Positions 4,584 to 12,444 are shown, counted from the stretch's first letter. The stretch: DNA of 14,641 nt from Anaerolineae bacterium (GCA_025062175.1 JANXAX010000016.1:1-14641), one strand, 5' to 3'. A program made the numbers and translations. Notes: a model not told the origin generated them from the letters alone.

Positions 4584-7532
4584 TCACTTCGGCATGCTGG
4601 CGAGCGCGTGATAAGCCGGCACTGGCCCAGCTGGAGTCAACAAGCTAAAAGCTGCGAGCTCGGTGCCTGCAGCCGTTATCCCATAATCCAGATTCCAGAG
4701 AAACATTGTGCCGACCCATCCCCATGACTTGGCCATTTGGTACGCCTGCACGATCCACTGCGCTTGCTCTTCATACGTGTTGTCACGGGCATACTCATAA
4801 CCTGGATGTGGATTGCCCGAGACCGCCCAACCGAACTCGGTCGGCCAGATAGTCTTGGCACCGTCTCCATTGGCTAACATGACGTTGCGATACCCCTCCA
4901 TAGTTCCACGGAAACACCAGCTGTGATGACGATTGTCGAACGGGCCGCGAAAGCTGGTGGCCGTTGGATCCTGCACCGTCTGCCAATCAGCATCCGCCGG
5001 GCAGTTATAGCCGCTGGGGTGGGCACCGATGGCGTCGGACACGTCCTTCAATCCGGCGGCATACATCGCACTTAGGTAATTGATATCATCGATTGCCTTG
5101 CCGGCTACGTCGCCTGCAGGCGTCGGCGCGCCGCTGACGACGATCATGCCAGGGTTGACCGCCTTGATCGCCTGATAAGCTGCGCGCAACATAGCCACAT
5201 ACTGGTCGGGCGGCATGGGCGCCCCACCTCCTTCATACCACAGGTTCTGCTCATTCCACACCTCGATGGCCTGGACTTTGCCGTTATAACGGCTAGCCAC
5301 TTGAGAGAGGAAGTTGGCAAACGTGTTGAAATCCGCGGGTGGCCCTTCCACGCTCATATCCGAGGTGGGCGGACGGGCCCAGCGCGGCGCCTTGGGGATG
5401 CTCAACAGCACCTTGATGCCGGCGCCGGCGTATGCACCAATCACGTCATCCCACATCCCCCAATGATAGTTGCCCGGCTCGGGTTCGACATCTTTCCAGG
5501 GCATCTGCAGCTTCACCCAGCGGAATCCCAACGCCTGGATATGGGCGATGTTGGCCGCCTTGTTGCCACGTGGATCTGCTTGAATGCCATAGTCAAACGG
5601 TAAGTTGCCCTGGGCTGGGGGTGGCGCCCCCTGAGCGGCTTGAGCGGGCTGTCCAGAACTCTGGGTCTTGGGCTTGGGTTTCGGTTTCGGGGTCGGGGTT
5701 GGTGTGGGCTCTGGCGTCGGGGTGGGCACCGGCGTCGGCGTGGCGACCAGAACCTGGACACTGCTGCGCGCCGCAGCGCTGTTCCCCCCGTCGCTCGAAA
5801 TCGCCGCCGCAATCAAGTACTGACCACCCTGCTGCGGCGCTGTCCACGAATAGCGCGGCGCGGTGATGTCCGACTTGTCCTGGGCAATCACGCCACCAGC
5901 GTCGTCCTGCACGGTCCAAACCACAGAAAATTGATTCTCAACCGGTGGAATCACCAGGTTGATAAACTTGCGCATCACTTCCCAGATCCGGGCATCGTTG
6001 TCCTCGCCCAAAAGGTTCTGCACAGCCACGCCGCGCAAGTTGTATTCGGCAACATATTGCAATTTGCGCGCGATGCTGGCAGCGTTCTCAATCCACACTG
6101 TGCGCTGCTGCCCATTCGGATCCACATAAGCAAACCAGTAGATACCGCTCGCCGGGTCAAACTGGATGCCCGTGGACTGCTGCAACGTTTCCAGGCTGAA
6201 GGTCACCTGTTGGCCAGGATTGACCACTGTGCTGCCCCCCTCGATGTTCACCCGGCTGAACGGTGCCAGTGCATCGACATAAGGGATCCGATGGCGGGTG
6301 CCGTCCTGCAACTGCTCGATGCTGCGCGTGGAGATCAGCAGCTGGATCTTATAGCGGTTCACCTGTCCGACTGCCCATGAGAGCAGGGCATCCATCTGCC
6401 CACCTGGCTCGTAAGCACGCATGTCGGTGGGCACTGGGATCTTCACCATGTCAGCCGCCATCCCGATGGCCGTCCAATCGTAAATCCCGGTGTCCCAGCG
6501 CTCTGCCGATATCTGTACGGGCATTTCCAAGCGCACCGAGAGCAGCTTCTGGTTCTGATGCAACGCATCAGCCAGCTCGCGGATGAAAAGAACGAAATCC
6601 TCCTTCAGCTCCGGACTGAAGCCGCGGTAGTCGATGTCCACGCCCGGGTAGGCGTTGCGCACGACCAGCTCGACGATGCGTTGAACATGTCGCTCGCGCG
6701 CAGCGGGGTCGATCAACAGATTGTCGATCAAGTCGCTGCGCACCACTCCGCTTTCCTCCCAGTTGCGCAGCGTAGGCATCACAATAAACGTAGCGCTTTG
6801 GTCAGGGCGCGGTAGGACACCCAGGTCGCCGCGGATCTCACCCTCAGCGTCCAGATACAGGCCCTGGGAGTTAATCTCGACGATGGTGTCGCGTGCCTGC
6901 TCCGGCACTGTAGAAGCGGGCGCCAGATCGGCGGATATAGAAGGCTGCAGCGGTTTGGTCTGCATGACCACTGCCGATTCAGGCAAAAAGTTAAGATTCG
7001 ACTCGATAATGGCGTCTCCAGGCAGGATGACGTGCGGCAACCACATCCACGTATCGCCGTCCCAGGAATACAAGTCGATGGTGCGCAAGGGATTGACATC
7101 GCTCGGCAGCGGCAACGAGAGCACCACGCGGTTGGGAGGGACATCACCTTTAAACTGGATACGGTAATAAGGGCTCTTCATCACCAACCACGGAGGAATG
7201 CTCTCTGCTCCAGCCAACAGATCGCTGCCTGCTGACCCCTCCAGAAAATCGCTCCGCGGCACAATGGAAAACTTGATCCGGGTTCTGCCTTGCACTCCTT
7301 CAGGCAGAATGGTGAGCTGGGCACCGTCCTCCAGCGTGATCACTTTGCCCTCTTCGGCAGATACTCGCTCGTAGTCCCAAGCCAGCAGACGCTCACCTAA
7401 TGAGATGGGAGGGAGCAGCAACCCCGCGACCAGGAGCACCACAATCAAACCATAGAGGACCAGACCCGCTAGGGTGGTTTCGATTGCCCTTTCTAAAGAA
7501 CGCAGTTGTTTTCTGCTCATGTGATGTGCCAT
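4584..7532 (-). CDS. Multidomain membrane-anchored protein: beta domain, GH18-like domain, Ig-like domain, GH-A hydrolase domain
   Basis: About 982 residues. Order: cytoplasmic basic N-terminus, one membrane segment (about 21-43), a beta-rich ZU5-like region (about 45-200), a GH18-like barrel (about 211-526), an Ig/PKD-like beta domain (about 531-596), a PTPTP/KPKPK linker (about 597-640) and a GH-A clan domain (about 645-982). In the GH18-like part the DxDxE signature reads GVDIDYRGF, with Arg303 where the catalytic Glu should be, so it probably binds rather than cleaves glycan. The GH-A domain keeps both glutamates (VWNEQN, about 761; WPTEFGW, about 899). The ATG at 7532 starts a natural MAHHMSRKQL; the frame stays open to a GTG at 7649, but that extension lacks a ribosome site and looks uncharacteristic. 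AAGGAG lies 15 nt upstream of 7532, so the start is somewhat uncertain. Confidence 0.85.
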   Translation of the reverse strand: MAHHMSRKQLRSLERAIETTLAGLVLYGLIVVLLVAGLLLPPISLGERLLAWDYERVSAEEGKVITLEDGAQLTILPEGVQGRTRIKFSIVPRSDFLEGSAGSDLLAGAESIPPWLVMKSPYYRIQFKGDVPPNRVVLSLPLPSDVNPLRTIDLYSWDGDTWMWLPHVILPGDAIIESNLNFLPESAVVMQTKPLQPSISADLAPASTVPEQARDTIVEINSQGLYLDAEGEIRGDLGVLPRPDQSATFIVMPTLRNWEESGVVRSDLIDNLLIDPAARERHVQRIVELVVRNAYPGVDIDYRGFSPELKEDFVLFIRELADALHQNQKLLSVRLEMPVQISAERWDTGIYDWTAIGMAADMVKIPVPTDMRAYEPGGQMDALLSWAVGQVNRYKIQLLISTRSIEQLQDGTRHRIPYVDALAPFSRVNIEGGSTVVNPGQQVTFSLETLQQSTGIQFDPASGIYWFAYVDPNGQQRTVWIENAASIARKLQYVAEYNLRGVAVQNLLGEDNDARIWEVMRKFINLVIPPVENQFSVVWTVQDDAGGVIAQDKSDITAPRYSWTAPQQGGQYLIAAAISSDGGNSAAARSSVQVLVATPTPVPTPTPEPTPTPTPKPKPKPKTQSSGQPAQAAQGAPPPAQGNLPFDYGIQADPRGNKAANIAHIQALGFRWVKLQMPWKDVEPEPGNYHWGMWDDVIGAYAGAGIKVLLSIPKAPRWARPPTSDMSVEGPPADFNTFANFLSQVASRYNGKVQAIEVWNEQNLWYEGGGAPMPPDQYVAMLRAAYQAIKAVNPGMIVVSGAPTPAGDVAGKAIDDINYLSAMYAAGLKDVSDAIGAHPSGYNCPADADWQTVQDPTATSFRGPFDNRHHSWCFRGTMEGYRNVMLANGDGAKTIWPTEFGWAVSGNPHPGYEYARDNTYEEQAQWIVQAYQMAKSWGWVGTMFLWNLDYGITAAGTELAAFSLLTPAGPVPAYHALASMPK
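4587..5600. repeat. Diverged tandem copy of the GH-A domain coding sequence, copy 2
   Basis: This is the partner of the repeat at about 3091-4110, in the same orientation. It is the C-terminal domain of the larger protein. The similarity stops at the Pro-rich linker; the membrane anchors and upstream domains of the two proteins are unrelated in sequence. Confidence 0.85.
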
Positions 7533-8065
7533 CGCTCCCGAACTATTCTCCTTCCCCGCAAACATTGACAACATTAAAAAGAAAAGGCGGTAGACTTGGC
7601 CGGATAACTGGCTTCGTCGGATGATAAGACACAGACGGGTGTCATACACCCATCTGCATCCCGCGTGGTCGGATTCACTTCCCGTTCAGCACCACTGACC
7701 GCTTGCCCTGTGGGTAGGATGCACTTTCATTTAAACGCATTGTACATGGACACACCCTATTTAGCAAAACATCGAGTTCGCCAAGCCGAGGAGCAGTCAG
7801 CGCCTGGGCTCATATCCAACCAGCGTGCCGCTAGGTGTCCCCTTGTGGAGATGCTTTACGACCACATCGTGACAATTATCCGAGCCACGACCAGAGGAAG
7901 TGGCATAAAGCTACTTGCGCAACGGAGGGATTGGACCATGAGGCGTAGGGGCATGGCGTGCCGTGCTCCTACAAGTTCCCCCAAAGAAATGCATCCTGGT
8001 CTGTTCCTCGTAACCTTTGCTTCGAATAGGACGAGCCAGACGGCCACGTTTTGATCGGTTCCGTG
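7533..8065. other. Gene-poor stretch between the PBP gene and the glycosyl hydrolase pair
   Basis: No convincing gene is visible in these 533 bases. Open frames exist on both strands but lack recognisable domains or good ribosome sites. The stretch should contain the promoter of the downstream glycosyl hydrolase pair, but I could not find a clear -35/-10 set. It holds one 28-nt palindrome (7945-7972), listed separately, and a small GGGTGT/ACACCC hairpin at about 7636-7650. Confidence 0.5.
7945..7972. repeat. 28-nt imperfect palindrome, REP/MITE-like
   Basis: GTAGGGGCATGGC (7945-7957) can pair with GCCGTGCTCCTAC (7960-7972) over a 2-nt loop: 13 bp including two G.T wobbles. Palindromes that begin GTAGGGGC and end GCCCCTAC are familiar to me as dispersed intergenic repeats in several bacterial phyla. 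No U-run follows on either strand, so it is not a typical terminator. One copy is seen in this window. Confidence 0.5.
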
Positions 8066-11000
8066 CTAGGGCGTCGCGACAGAGCTGTGATCTGTGGGCC
8101 ATGGGGTTGCGGTTGGCCAGGGCACAGGGGGTTCCTCCGGGATTGGGAACCACATCTGGTCTTCTGGAGTGGGAGTAACTGTTGCTTCGGGCCATAGCCA
8201 CGGTGAGAGATCACCCTCCGGTGAGGGTGTGAGGTGACTATCCGGTTGTGGAACGCCTGGTAGTTCGGGCGGAAACAGAGGCGCGACGGGAACAGAGGGC
8301 TGCTCCGGCGTAGAGGTCACTTCCAAGGGTTCAGGTGGGAAGGCTTCAAAAGGCCATGGAATCGGTGTTGACGGCTCTTCCCAGAGCCAGCCAGGCGTAG
8401 CCTCGGACAATGGATTGTCCACCACCACCGTGGAACGTCCCTCATAGCGTCCGCCATAGTGGTCATAAACCACCACACGCAACGTATAAGGCCCGTTGGG
8501 ATGGGGACGCGTGTCCCATTCGGCCAGAACACCCCCTTCTACCGGCTGGGTCCGCGGTGCACTCAACGGGACAAATGTCTCCGGCGACCACCCGACCCCA
8601 TATTCGACCACGTAATGGGAAAAACCAGCTGCCAAGGCCACGCCTTGAATGGACACGACCCCCGCGATCAGGTGACCGTCTCCTGGCCAATGGATCGCTG
8701 CGATGGCCATGCCTTCGGAATCGGGCGAGACACACGGTGGTGGCGGCTGCTCAATGCCATGTTCGAGCGCCCAGGCTCGTCCTTCGGGTGGGTACACTCG
8801 ATAGTAACGCTCTTCGATACCCTCACCGAGCGGGTGATCATGCGAGACAACGCAGTTCGCACGGGTGTCAACGCGCAACCGTTGGTGAATGTCGTGCTCT
8901 GGCCCCAGAGGCAGCTGATCATACGCGAACAGCTCACGACGGCGGTGTGGGCATTCGGGACTGGGAATGGTGCCCGAGTCGGCACAGATTTCCATCTCTA
9001 TCACGCCGCGCGGGCGGACGAAATCGTGTATAGGGGTGTTGGCCAATATGCGTTCCATGATGGCATGCCAGATAGGGGCGGCGCCGTCCAATCCGCTCAA
9101 CCCACGCGTGGGGTGGTTGTCGGCATTGCCCACCCATACGCCGACCACCACATCTGGTGTGTAGCCGATTGTCCAGCTGTCACGGAAGTCATTGGTGGTG
9201 CCTGTCTTGGCCGCCGCCGGACGCGAGAGGCGCAGGGGGCTGTTCGCACCGAATAATGGGGTGCGCGCTTCATTATCGGCCAGGATATGGGTGATCAGAT
9301 AGGCATGCTCTGGGCGCAACACCACTTCTCCCGGTGGGGGCTGGTAGGCTTCGATCAGCCGTCCCAACCCGTCGGTCACACGCAACACCGCCACGGGGGG
9401 TATCCGTCGTCCCCCGTTCGCCATCGCTTGATAGGCGCCGGCCAGTTCTAGTAAGCTCACCTCGCCGCTCCCCAAGGCTAACGCCAAGCCGTAGTCGCGA
9501 CGCGTCAGGGTGGTGATGCCTAGCCGTCTAGCCATTTCTTGCAAGGCAGGTATCCCGACGAACTCCAACGCCTTGACGGCCGGGATGTTTAGCGAGTTTG
9601 CCAGTGCTATGCGCACCAACACCGGCCCGCGAAATTTCCCATCGTAGTTTACCGGACGGTAGACACCCCCCTTGCCATCCGGATATTCCACCGGCACATC
9701 CATGATCAACGTGGCCGGTGTCCAGCCACGTTCGAAAGCGGCCAAATAGGTAAGCGGTTTAATCGCCGAACCGGGCTGGCGCGGTTGCAAGGCCATGTTT
9801 ACCTGACCTGCCGCGCGTTCGTCATAGAAATCAGGGCTGCCCACCAGCGCCAAGATTTCACCCGTCTTGACGTTCAACACAACTGCCGCACCGTTGGAGA
9901 CATCTTTGTGGCGCAGTGCAGCGATCTGGCGTGTCACTTCTTCTTCGGCGACCGCCTGGATGCGCGGATCGAGCGTGGTAACCACCTTCAAGCCAGGTTC
10001 GTGATACAGGGCATCCGCGCCATAGCGTGATTCCAACAATTGTCGTACATAAATGACGAAGTGAGGTGCACGCAGCTGAAGCGGCGGCGGTTTGTACTCT
10101 AGATATTGTTGATAAGCGGCCAACGCTTCGGCCTGGGTCACATAGCCTGCTTCCACCATTAAGCCCAAGACAATCTGTTGGCGTTTCTTCGCGCGTTCGG
10201 GATAGACAATCGGATCATAGGTGGCGGGTGCCTGAGGCAACCCAGCCAACAGAGCGGCTTCCGCCAGGTTCAGGTCGGCGGCCGACTTGCCGAAGTAGGT
10301 CTGAGCCGCGGCTTCGATGCCATACGCCAGATTGCCGTAGTAAATCTGATTCAGGTAAATCTCGAGGATCTTGTCCTTAGGATAGCGCCGTGCCACCTCG
10401 ATGGCCAACACCGCTTCGCGCAATTTACGCCGCAAGGTCTTCTGAGCGCGTTCCTCCGGGCTGAGCAACACATTGCGCACCAGCTGCTGGGTAATGGTGC
10501 TCCCCCCAGAGACAACCTCTCCTTCGCTGAGCGCATAGTAGAGAGCGCGGATCATCGCGATGGGATCCACTCCCACATGGGCATAAAAGAAGCGGTCTTC
10601 GGTGGCGATGGTCGCGGCAACAGCATAACGCGAGATGCGTTGCAATGGCACCCAGGTGCGCCGTCCGCCATAAGGATCTATCAGCTCCCACAGCAGACCA
10701 CCCTCGCGATCATAGATCTGGCTGCTGGCAAAGCGAAAAGCACGTCGCTCCAGCTCCTCCGGCGGAGGCAATTGGGCGGCTATATAGAAATAGCCAACCA
10801 GCCCGAGCACCAAGAGCCCGGTGAACAACACTCCCCAGCCCAGCATCACCCACATGAACAAGCGCCAGAACCTCTGTCCCGTCAGAGATTCGTGGCGAGG
10901 TCCCGTCTGCGTCAAAGGAGTGTGGGATGAATGCGGCTGAAGTGACGCAGCCAAGCTCCACCCGGCGTCTGAAGCGTGCCCCACAAATGGCTTATCAGAC

Positions 11001-11092
11001 TGATGGGTAACGGACGAAGAGCCCGTCGCATCGTTCGGGGGAGTGGTTCGGCGGCGCAGCGGATGTATGGGCTGAGTCGACCGATCGTCCAT
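8066..11092 (-). CDS. Class A penicillin-binding protein (GT51 glycosyltransferase / transpeptidase)
   Basis: About 1008 residues. This bifunctional enzyme polymerises lipid II into glycan strands and cross-links them, acting on the outer face of the membrane. Order: cytoplasmic tail of about 75 residues rich in Ser/Pro/His, one membrane segment (about 76-106), GT51 domain with catalytic Glu in ATEDRFFYAH (about 165) and GGSTITQQLVRN, then a transpeptidase domain with QPGSAIKP (Ser about 442, Lys 445), SLN (about 500-502) and KTGTT (Lys about 629). The C-terminus adds an Ig-like module resembling those of PBP1C-type proteins and a roughly 110-residue Pro/Trp/Glu-rich tail. The chosen ATG at 11092 lies 8 nt after the infA terminator U-run and has no clear ribosome site. 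A TTG at 11146 would put the terminator hairpin inside the gene and is unlikely. Confidence 0.93.
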   Translation of the reverse strand: MDDRSTQPIHPLRRRTTPPNDATGSSSVTHQSDKPFVGHASDAGWSLAASLQPHSSHTPLTQTGPRHESLTGQRFWRLFMWVMLGWGVLFTGLLVLGLVGYFYIAAQLPPPEELERRAFRFASSQIYDREGGLLWELIDPYGGRRTWVPLQRISRYAVAATIATEDRFFYAHVGVDPIAMIRALYYALSEGEVVSGGSTITQQLVRNVLLSPEERAQKTLRRKLREAVLAIEVARRYPKDKILEIYLNQIYYGNLAYGIEAAAQTYFGKSAADLNLAEAALLAGLPQAPATYDPIVYPERAKKRQQIVLGLMVEAGYVTQAEALAAYQQYLEYKPPPLQLRAPHFVIYVRQLLESRYGADALYHEPGLKVVTTLDPRIQAVAEEEVTRQIAALRHKDVSNGAAVVLNVKTGEILALVGSPDFYDERAAGQVNMALQPRQPGSAIKPLTYLAAFERGWTPATLIMDVPVEYPDGKGGVYRPVNYDGKFRGPVLVRIALANSLNIPAVKALEFVGIPALQEMARRLGITTLTRRDYGLALALGSGEVSLLELAGAYQAMANGGRRIPPVAVLRVTDGLGRLIEAYQPPPGEVVLRPEHAYLITHILADNEARTPLFGANSPLRLSRPAAAKTGTTNDFRDSWTIGYTPDVVVGVWVGNADNHPTRGLSGLDGAAPIWHAIMERILANTPIHDFVRPRGVIEMEICADSGTIPSPECPHRRRELFAYDQLPLGPEHDIHQRLRVDTRANCVVSHDHPLGEGIEERYYRVYPPEGRAWALEHGIEQPPPPCVSPDSEGMAIAAIHWPGDGHLIAGVVSIQGVALAAGFSHYVVEYGVGWSPETFVPLSAPRTQPVEGGVLAEWDTRPHPNGPYTLRVVVYDHYGGRYEGRSTVVVDNPLSEATPGWLWEEPSTPIPWPFEAFPPEPLEVTSTPEQPSVPVAPLFPPELPGVPQPDSHLTPSPEGDLSPWLWPEATVTPTPEDQMWFPIPEEPPVPWPTATPWPTDHSSVATP

Positions 11093-11100
11093 CGCACGAG

Positions 11101-11129
11101 CAAAAATAAAAAAAGGACACTCTTGTCCT
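11101..11129 (-). terminator. Intrinsic terminator after infA
   Basis: On the minus strand AGGACA (11129-11124) pairs with TGTCCT (11119-11114) over the 4-nt loop AGAG, followed directly by a T-rich run TTTTTTTATTTTT (11113-11101). This is the most canonical terminator in the window. It lies about 87 nt after the infA stop codon and only 8 nt before the PBP start codon. Confidence 0.85.
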
Positions 11130-11176
11130 CTCAGATCAATGCTCAATTAATGAGAACTCAGCATTCAAACCGAGAA

Positions 11177-11201
11177 GGTCATCCTACCCTCGGATGATAC
11201 C
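11177..11201 (-). other. Small hairpin in the infA 3' region
   Basis: On plus, GGTCATCC (11177-11184) is complementary to GGATGATACC (11192-11201) with a two-base bulge, giving an 8-bp stem over a 7-nt loop. It lies between the infA stop and the terminator. It may simply protect the 3' end of the infA mRNA. Confidence 0.3.
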
Positions 11202-11215
11202 TGCGGATTTCTGCC

Positions 11216-11467
11216 CTAGAATTCCAAATCTTCCTCGCCCGGAGAACGCTTATAACGGTAGATGATGCGGCCACGCTCTAGATCATAGGGCGACACCTCA
11301 ACGCGCACCCGGTCGCCCAGCAAGACGCGGATGTAATACTTGCGCATCTTGCCGGAGAGATAGGCCAGCATCTCGTGCCCGTTATCCAGCTGGACACGGA
11401 ACGTCGTGTTGGGCAGGCTTTCAATCACTGTTCCCTCAAGCACCAGTTTGTCCTTGCTATCAGCCAT
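11216..11467 (-). CDS. infA: Translation initiation factor IF-1
   Basis: This 83-residue protein is a single OB-fold S1-like domain that binds the A site of the 30S subunit and helps IF-2 and IF-3 during initiation. Recognisable blocks are the N-terminal LVLEGTVIESLPNTTFRVQL, the central LSGKMRKYYIRVLLGDRV (usually IRILPGDRV, so Leu replaces Pro here) and VEVSPYDLERGRIIYRYK. The usual length is about 72; the extra residues are an acidic C-terminal tail SPGEEDLEF. The ATG at 11467 follows AAAGGAG with good spacing. The gene stands alone between its own promoter (11516-11544) and terminator (11101-11129), rather than in the usual ribosomal-protein operon with rpmJ and rpsM. Confidence 0.96.
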   Translation of the reverse strand: MADSKDKLVLEGTVIESLPNTTFRVQLDNGHEMLAYLSGKMRKYYIRVLLGDRVRVEVSPYDLERGRIIYRYKRSPGEEDLEF

Positions 11468-11515
11468 TGCACTCCTTTCTATTCAAAATAACACTTCCTT
11501 AATAGGTCTTAATAC

Positions 11516-11544
11516 ACTGTAACATTGTTCGCCGATTCTGTCAA
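11516..11544 (-). promoter_or_regulatory. Promoter of infA
   Basis: On the minus strand a perfect -35 TTGACA (11544-11539) is followed by a 17-nt spacer and -10 TACAGT (11521-11516), with an extended-10 TG just upstream. The start point would be near 11509, about 42 nt before the infA ATG. A small ATCTC/GAGAT inverted repeat lies just upstream of the -35. Confidence 0.7.
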
Positions 11545-11609
11545 TTTTTGCGTTGATCTCGAAGAGATTTCAGGTTGAGGAAATAAAATGGAAGCAGCAG
11601 TCCAAAGTG

Positions 11610-11637
11610 GCGACGGTCATCTAAATCGTGCCGTCGC
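11610..11637. other. Inverted repeat between the HAD gene and infA
   Basis: GCGACGG (11610-11616) and CCGTCGC (11631-11637) form a 7-bp GC-rich stem over a 14-nt loop. It lies upstream of the infA promoter in a stretch without genes. No U-run follows on either strand. The function is unknown. Confidence 0.35.
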
Positions 11638-11679
11638 GTCTAGCGAGCGTGAGAGAGTGGTTAGGAACACCTGCTGTAT

Positions 11680-11700
11680 GACCGATTGGACTCATCGGTC
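11680..11700. terminator. Inverted repeat just downstream of the HAD gene, possible weak terminator
   Basis: GACCGAT (11680-11686) pairs with ATCGGTC (11694-11700) over a 7-nt loop, starting about 50 nt after the HAD stop codon. On the HAD (minus) strand no U-run follows; on plus it is followed by TTTGTG. It is a candidate 3' end or processing structure of the operon transcript, but not a textbook terminator. Confidence 0.3.
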
Positions 11701-11748
11701 TTTGTGCCTTGCGCACTGTTCCCCAAAATCTCTCTCCAAAAGATGCGT

Positions 11749-12444
11749 TCACTCCAACGAGCTATTAACACCCGCTCGCTTGAGCAGCGCAATCAACGTG
11801 TCGAGCAGTTGCGCGGGCGACTCCACAAATGCGTCCGCACGAGCGAGTTCCTCGGCCGAACCGTAACCGTACAACACCCCGACGGCCACCAGCCCGTGGG
11901 CGTGGGCTGCTTCGATGTCCACGGCGCGGTCGCCCACCACCACCGCCGGCCGATGCCTCAGATGGTGCAATACCTCGCTGATCATCTGATACTTGGTGTC
12001 TGTGGGCGCCTCGCGACAACGAATCATGTCGAAGAAATCAGCAATGGCATGGCTACGTAGCACCTCGCGTGCATAGCGCGGCGAGGCGTAGGTACACAAG
12101 GCCAGTGCACCGACGACCGGGCGCAGACGGGTCAGCACTTGGTCGATGCCATCGTAGAGGCGGGCACTGCGCGAGAGCAGCTCATGTTCCCGCTGTAACA
12201 CCGCGGCCAGCACCTCTTCTGCCAGATGAGACGGACAAAGCGAACGGATCCAGCGATGGAACTCATCCTCGAGTGGGCCAATGTAGTGCACGATCTCTTG
12301 CTCAGCTGGGACTGGCAGACCATATGCCGCGAAGATCTGTTGTACCGCCGGCACCGTGGCCCCATCCGAACAAAACAAAGTGCCATCCAGATCGAAGATC
12401 ACTAATCCGCGACGCTGGTCGCGCCAACTTTCATATGAGCTCAT
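11749..12444 (-). CDS. HAD-superfamily phosphatase, phosphoglycolate-phosphatase-like
   Basis: 231 residues, typical of the Gph/PGP-like HAD hydrolases with a helical cap. All four motifs are seen: DLDGT with the nucleophile Asp18 and Asp20, a motif II Thr118 in LCTYAS, Lys151 in TDTKYQM, and VVGDRAVDIEAA with Asp172 and Asp176. It should hydrolyse a small phosphate ester in the cytoplasm; the substrate cannot be read from sequence. Its ATG overlaps the stop of the upstream CbiX-like gene by 4 nt (ATGA, 12441-12444), so the two are translationally coupled and probably act together. It is the last gene of the run; about 205 nt without a gene follow before the infA promoter. Confidence 0.9.
   Translation of the reverse strand: MSSYESWRDQRRGLVIFDLDGTLFCSDGATVPAVQQIFAAYGLPVPAEQEIVHYIGPLEDEFHRWIRSLCPSHLAEEVLAAVLQREHELLSRSARLYDGIDQVLTRLRPVVGALALCTYASPRYAREVLRSHAIADFFDMIRCREAPTDTKYQMISEVLHHLRHRPAVVVGDRAVDIEAAHAHGLVAVGVLYGYGSAEELARADAFVESPAQLLDTLIALLKRAGVNSSLE

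Noticed and set aside
7533..7649. 39-residue N-terminal extension of the large glycosyl hydrolase protein from a GTG at 7649
   Set aside because: No ribosome site in front of the GTG, and the added residues are not typical ahead of a membrane anchor. The ATG at 7532 starts a natural basic tail before the membrane segment.
7665..8054. Open plus-strand frame of about 129 codons in the gap before the PBP gene end
   Set aside because: The composition looks random, no domain is visible, and it contains the palindrome at 7945-7972. It lacks a convincing ribosome site.
11093..11146. PBP start at a TTG at 11146
   Set aside because: It would place the infA terminator hairpin and T-run inside the coding region, giving an odd PFFIF stretch; the ATG at 11092 avoids this.
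11588..11866. Plus-strand frame preceded by GAGGAAATAAAATG, a good-looking ribosome site
   Set aside because: The product has no recognisable features and its second half is antisense to the conserved HAD coding sequence. The start context alone is not enough.
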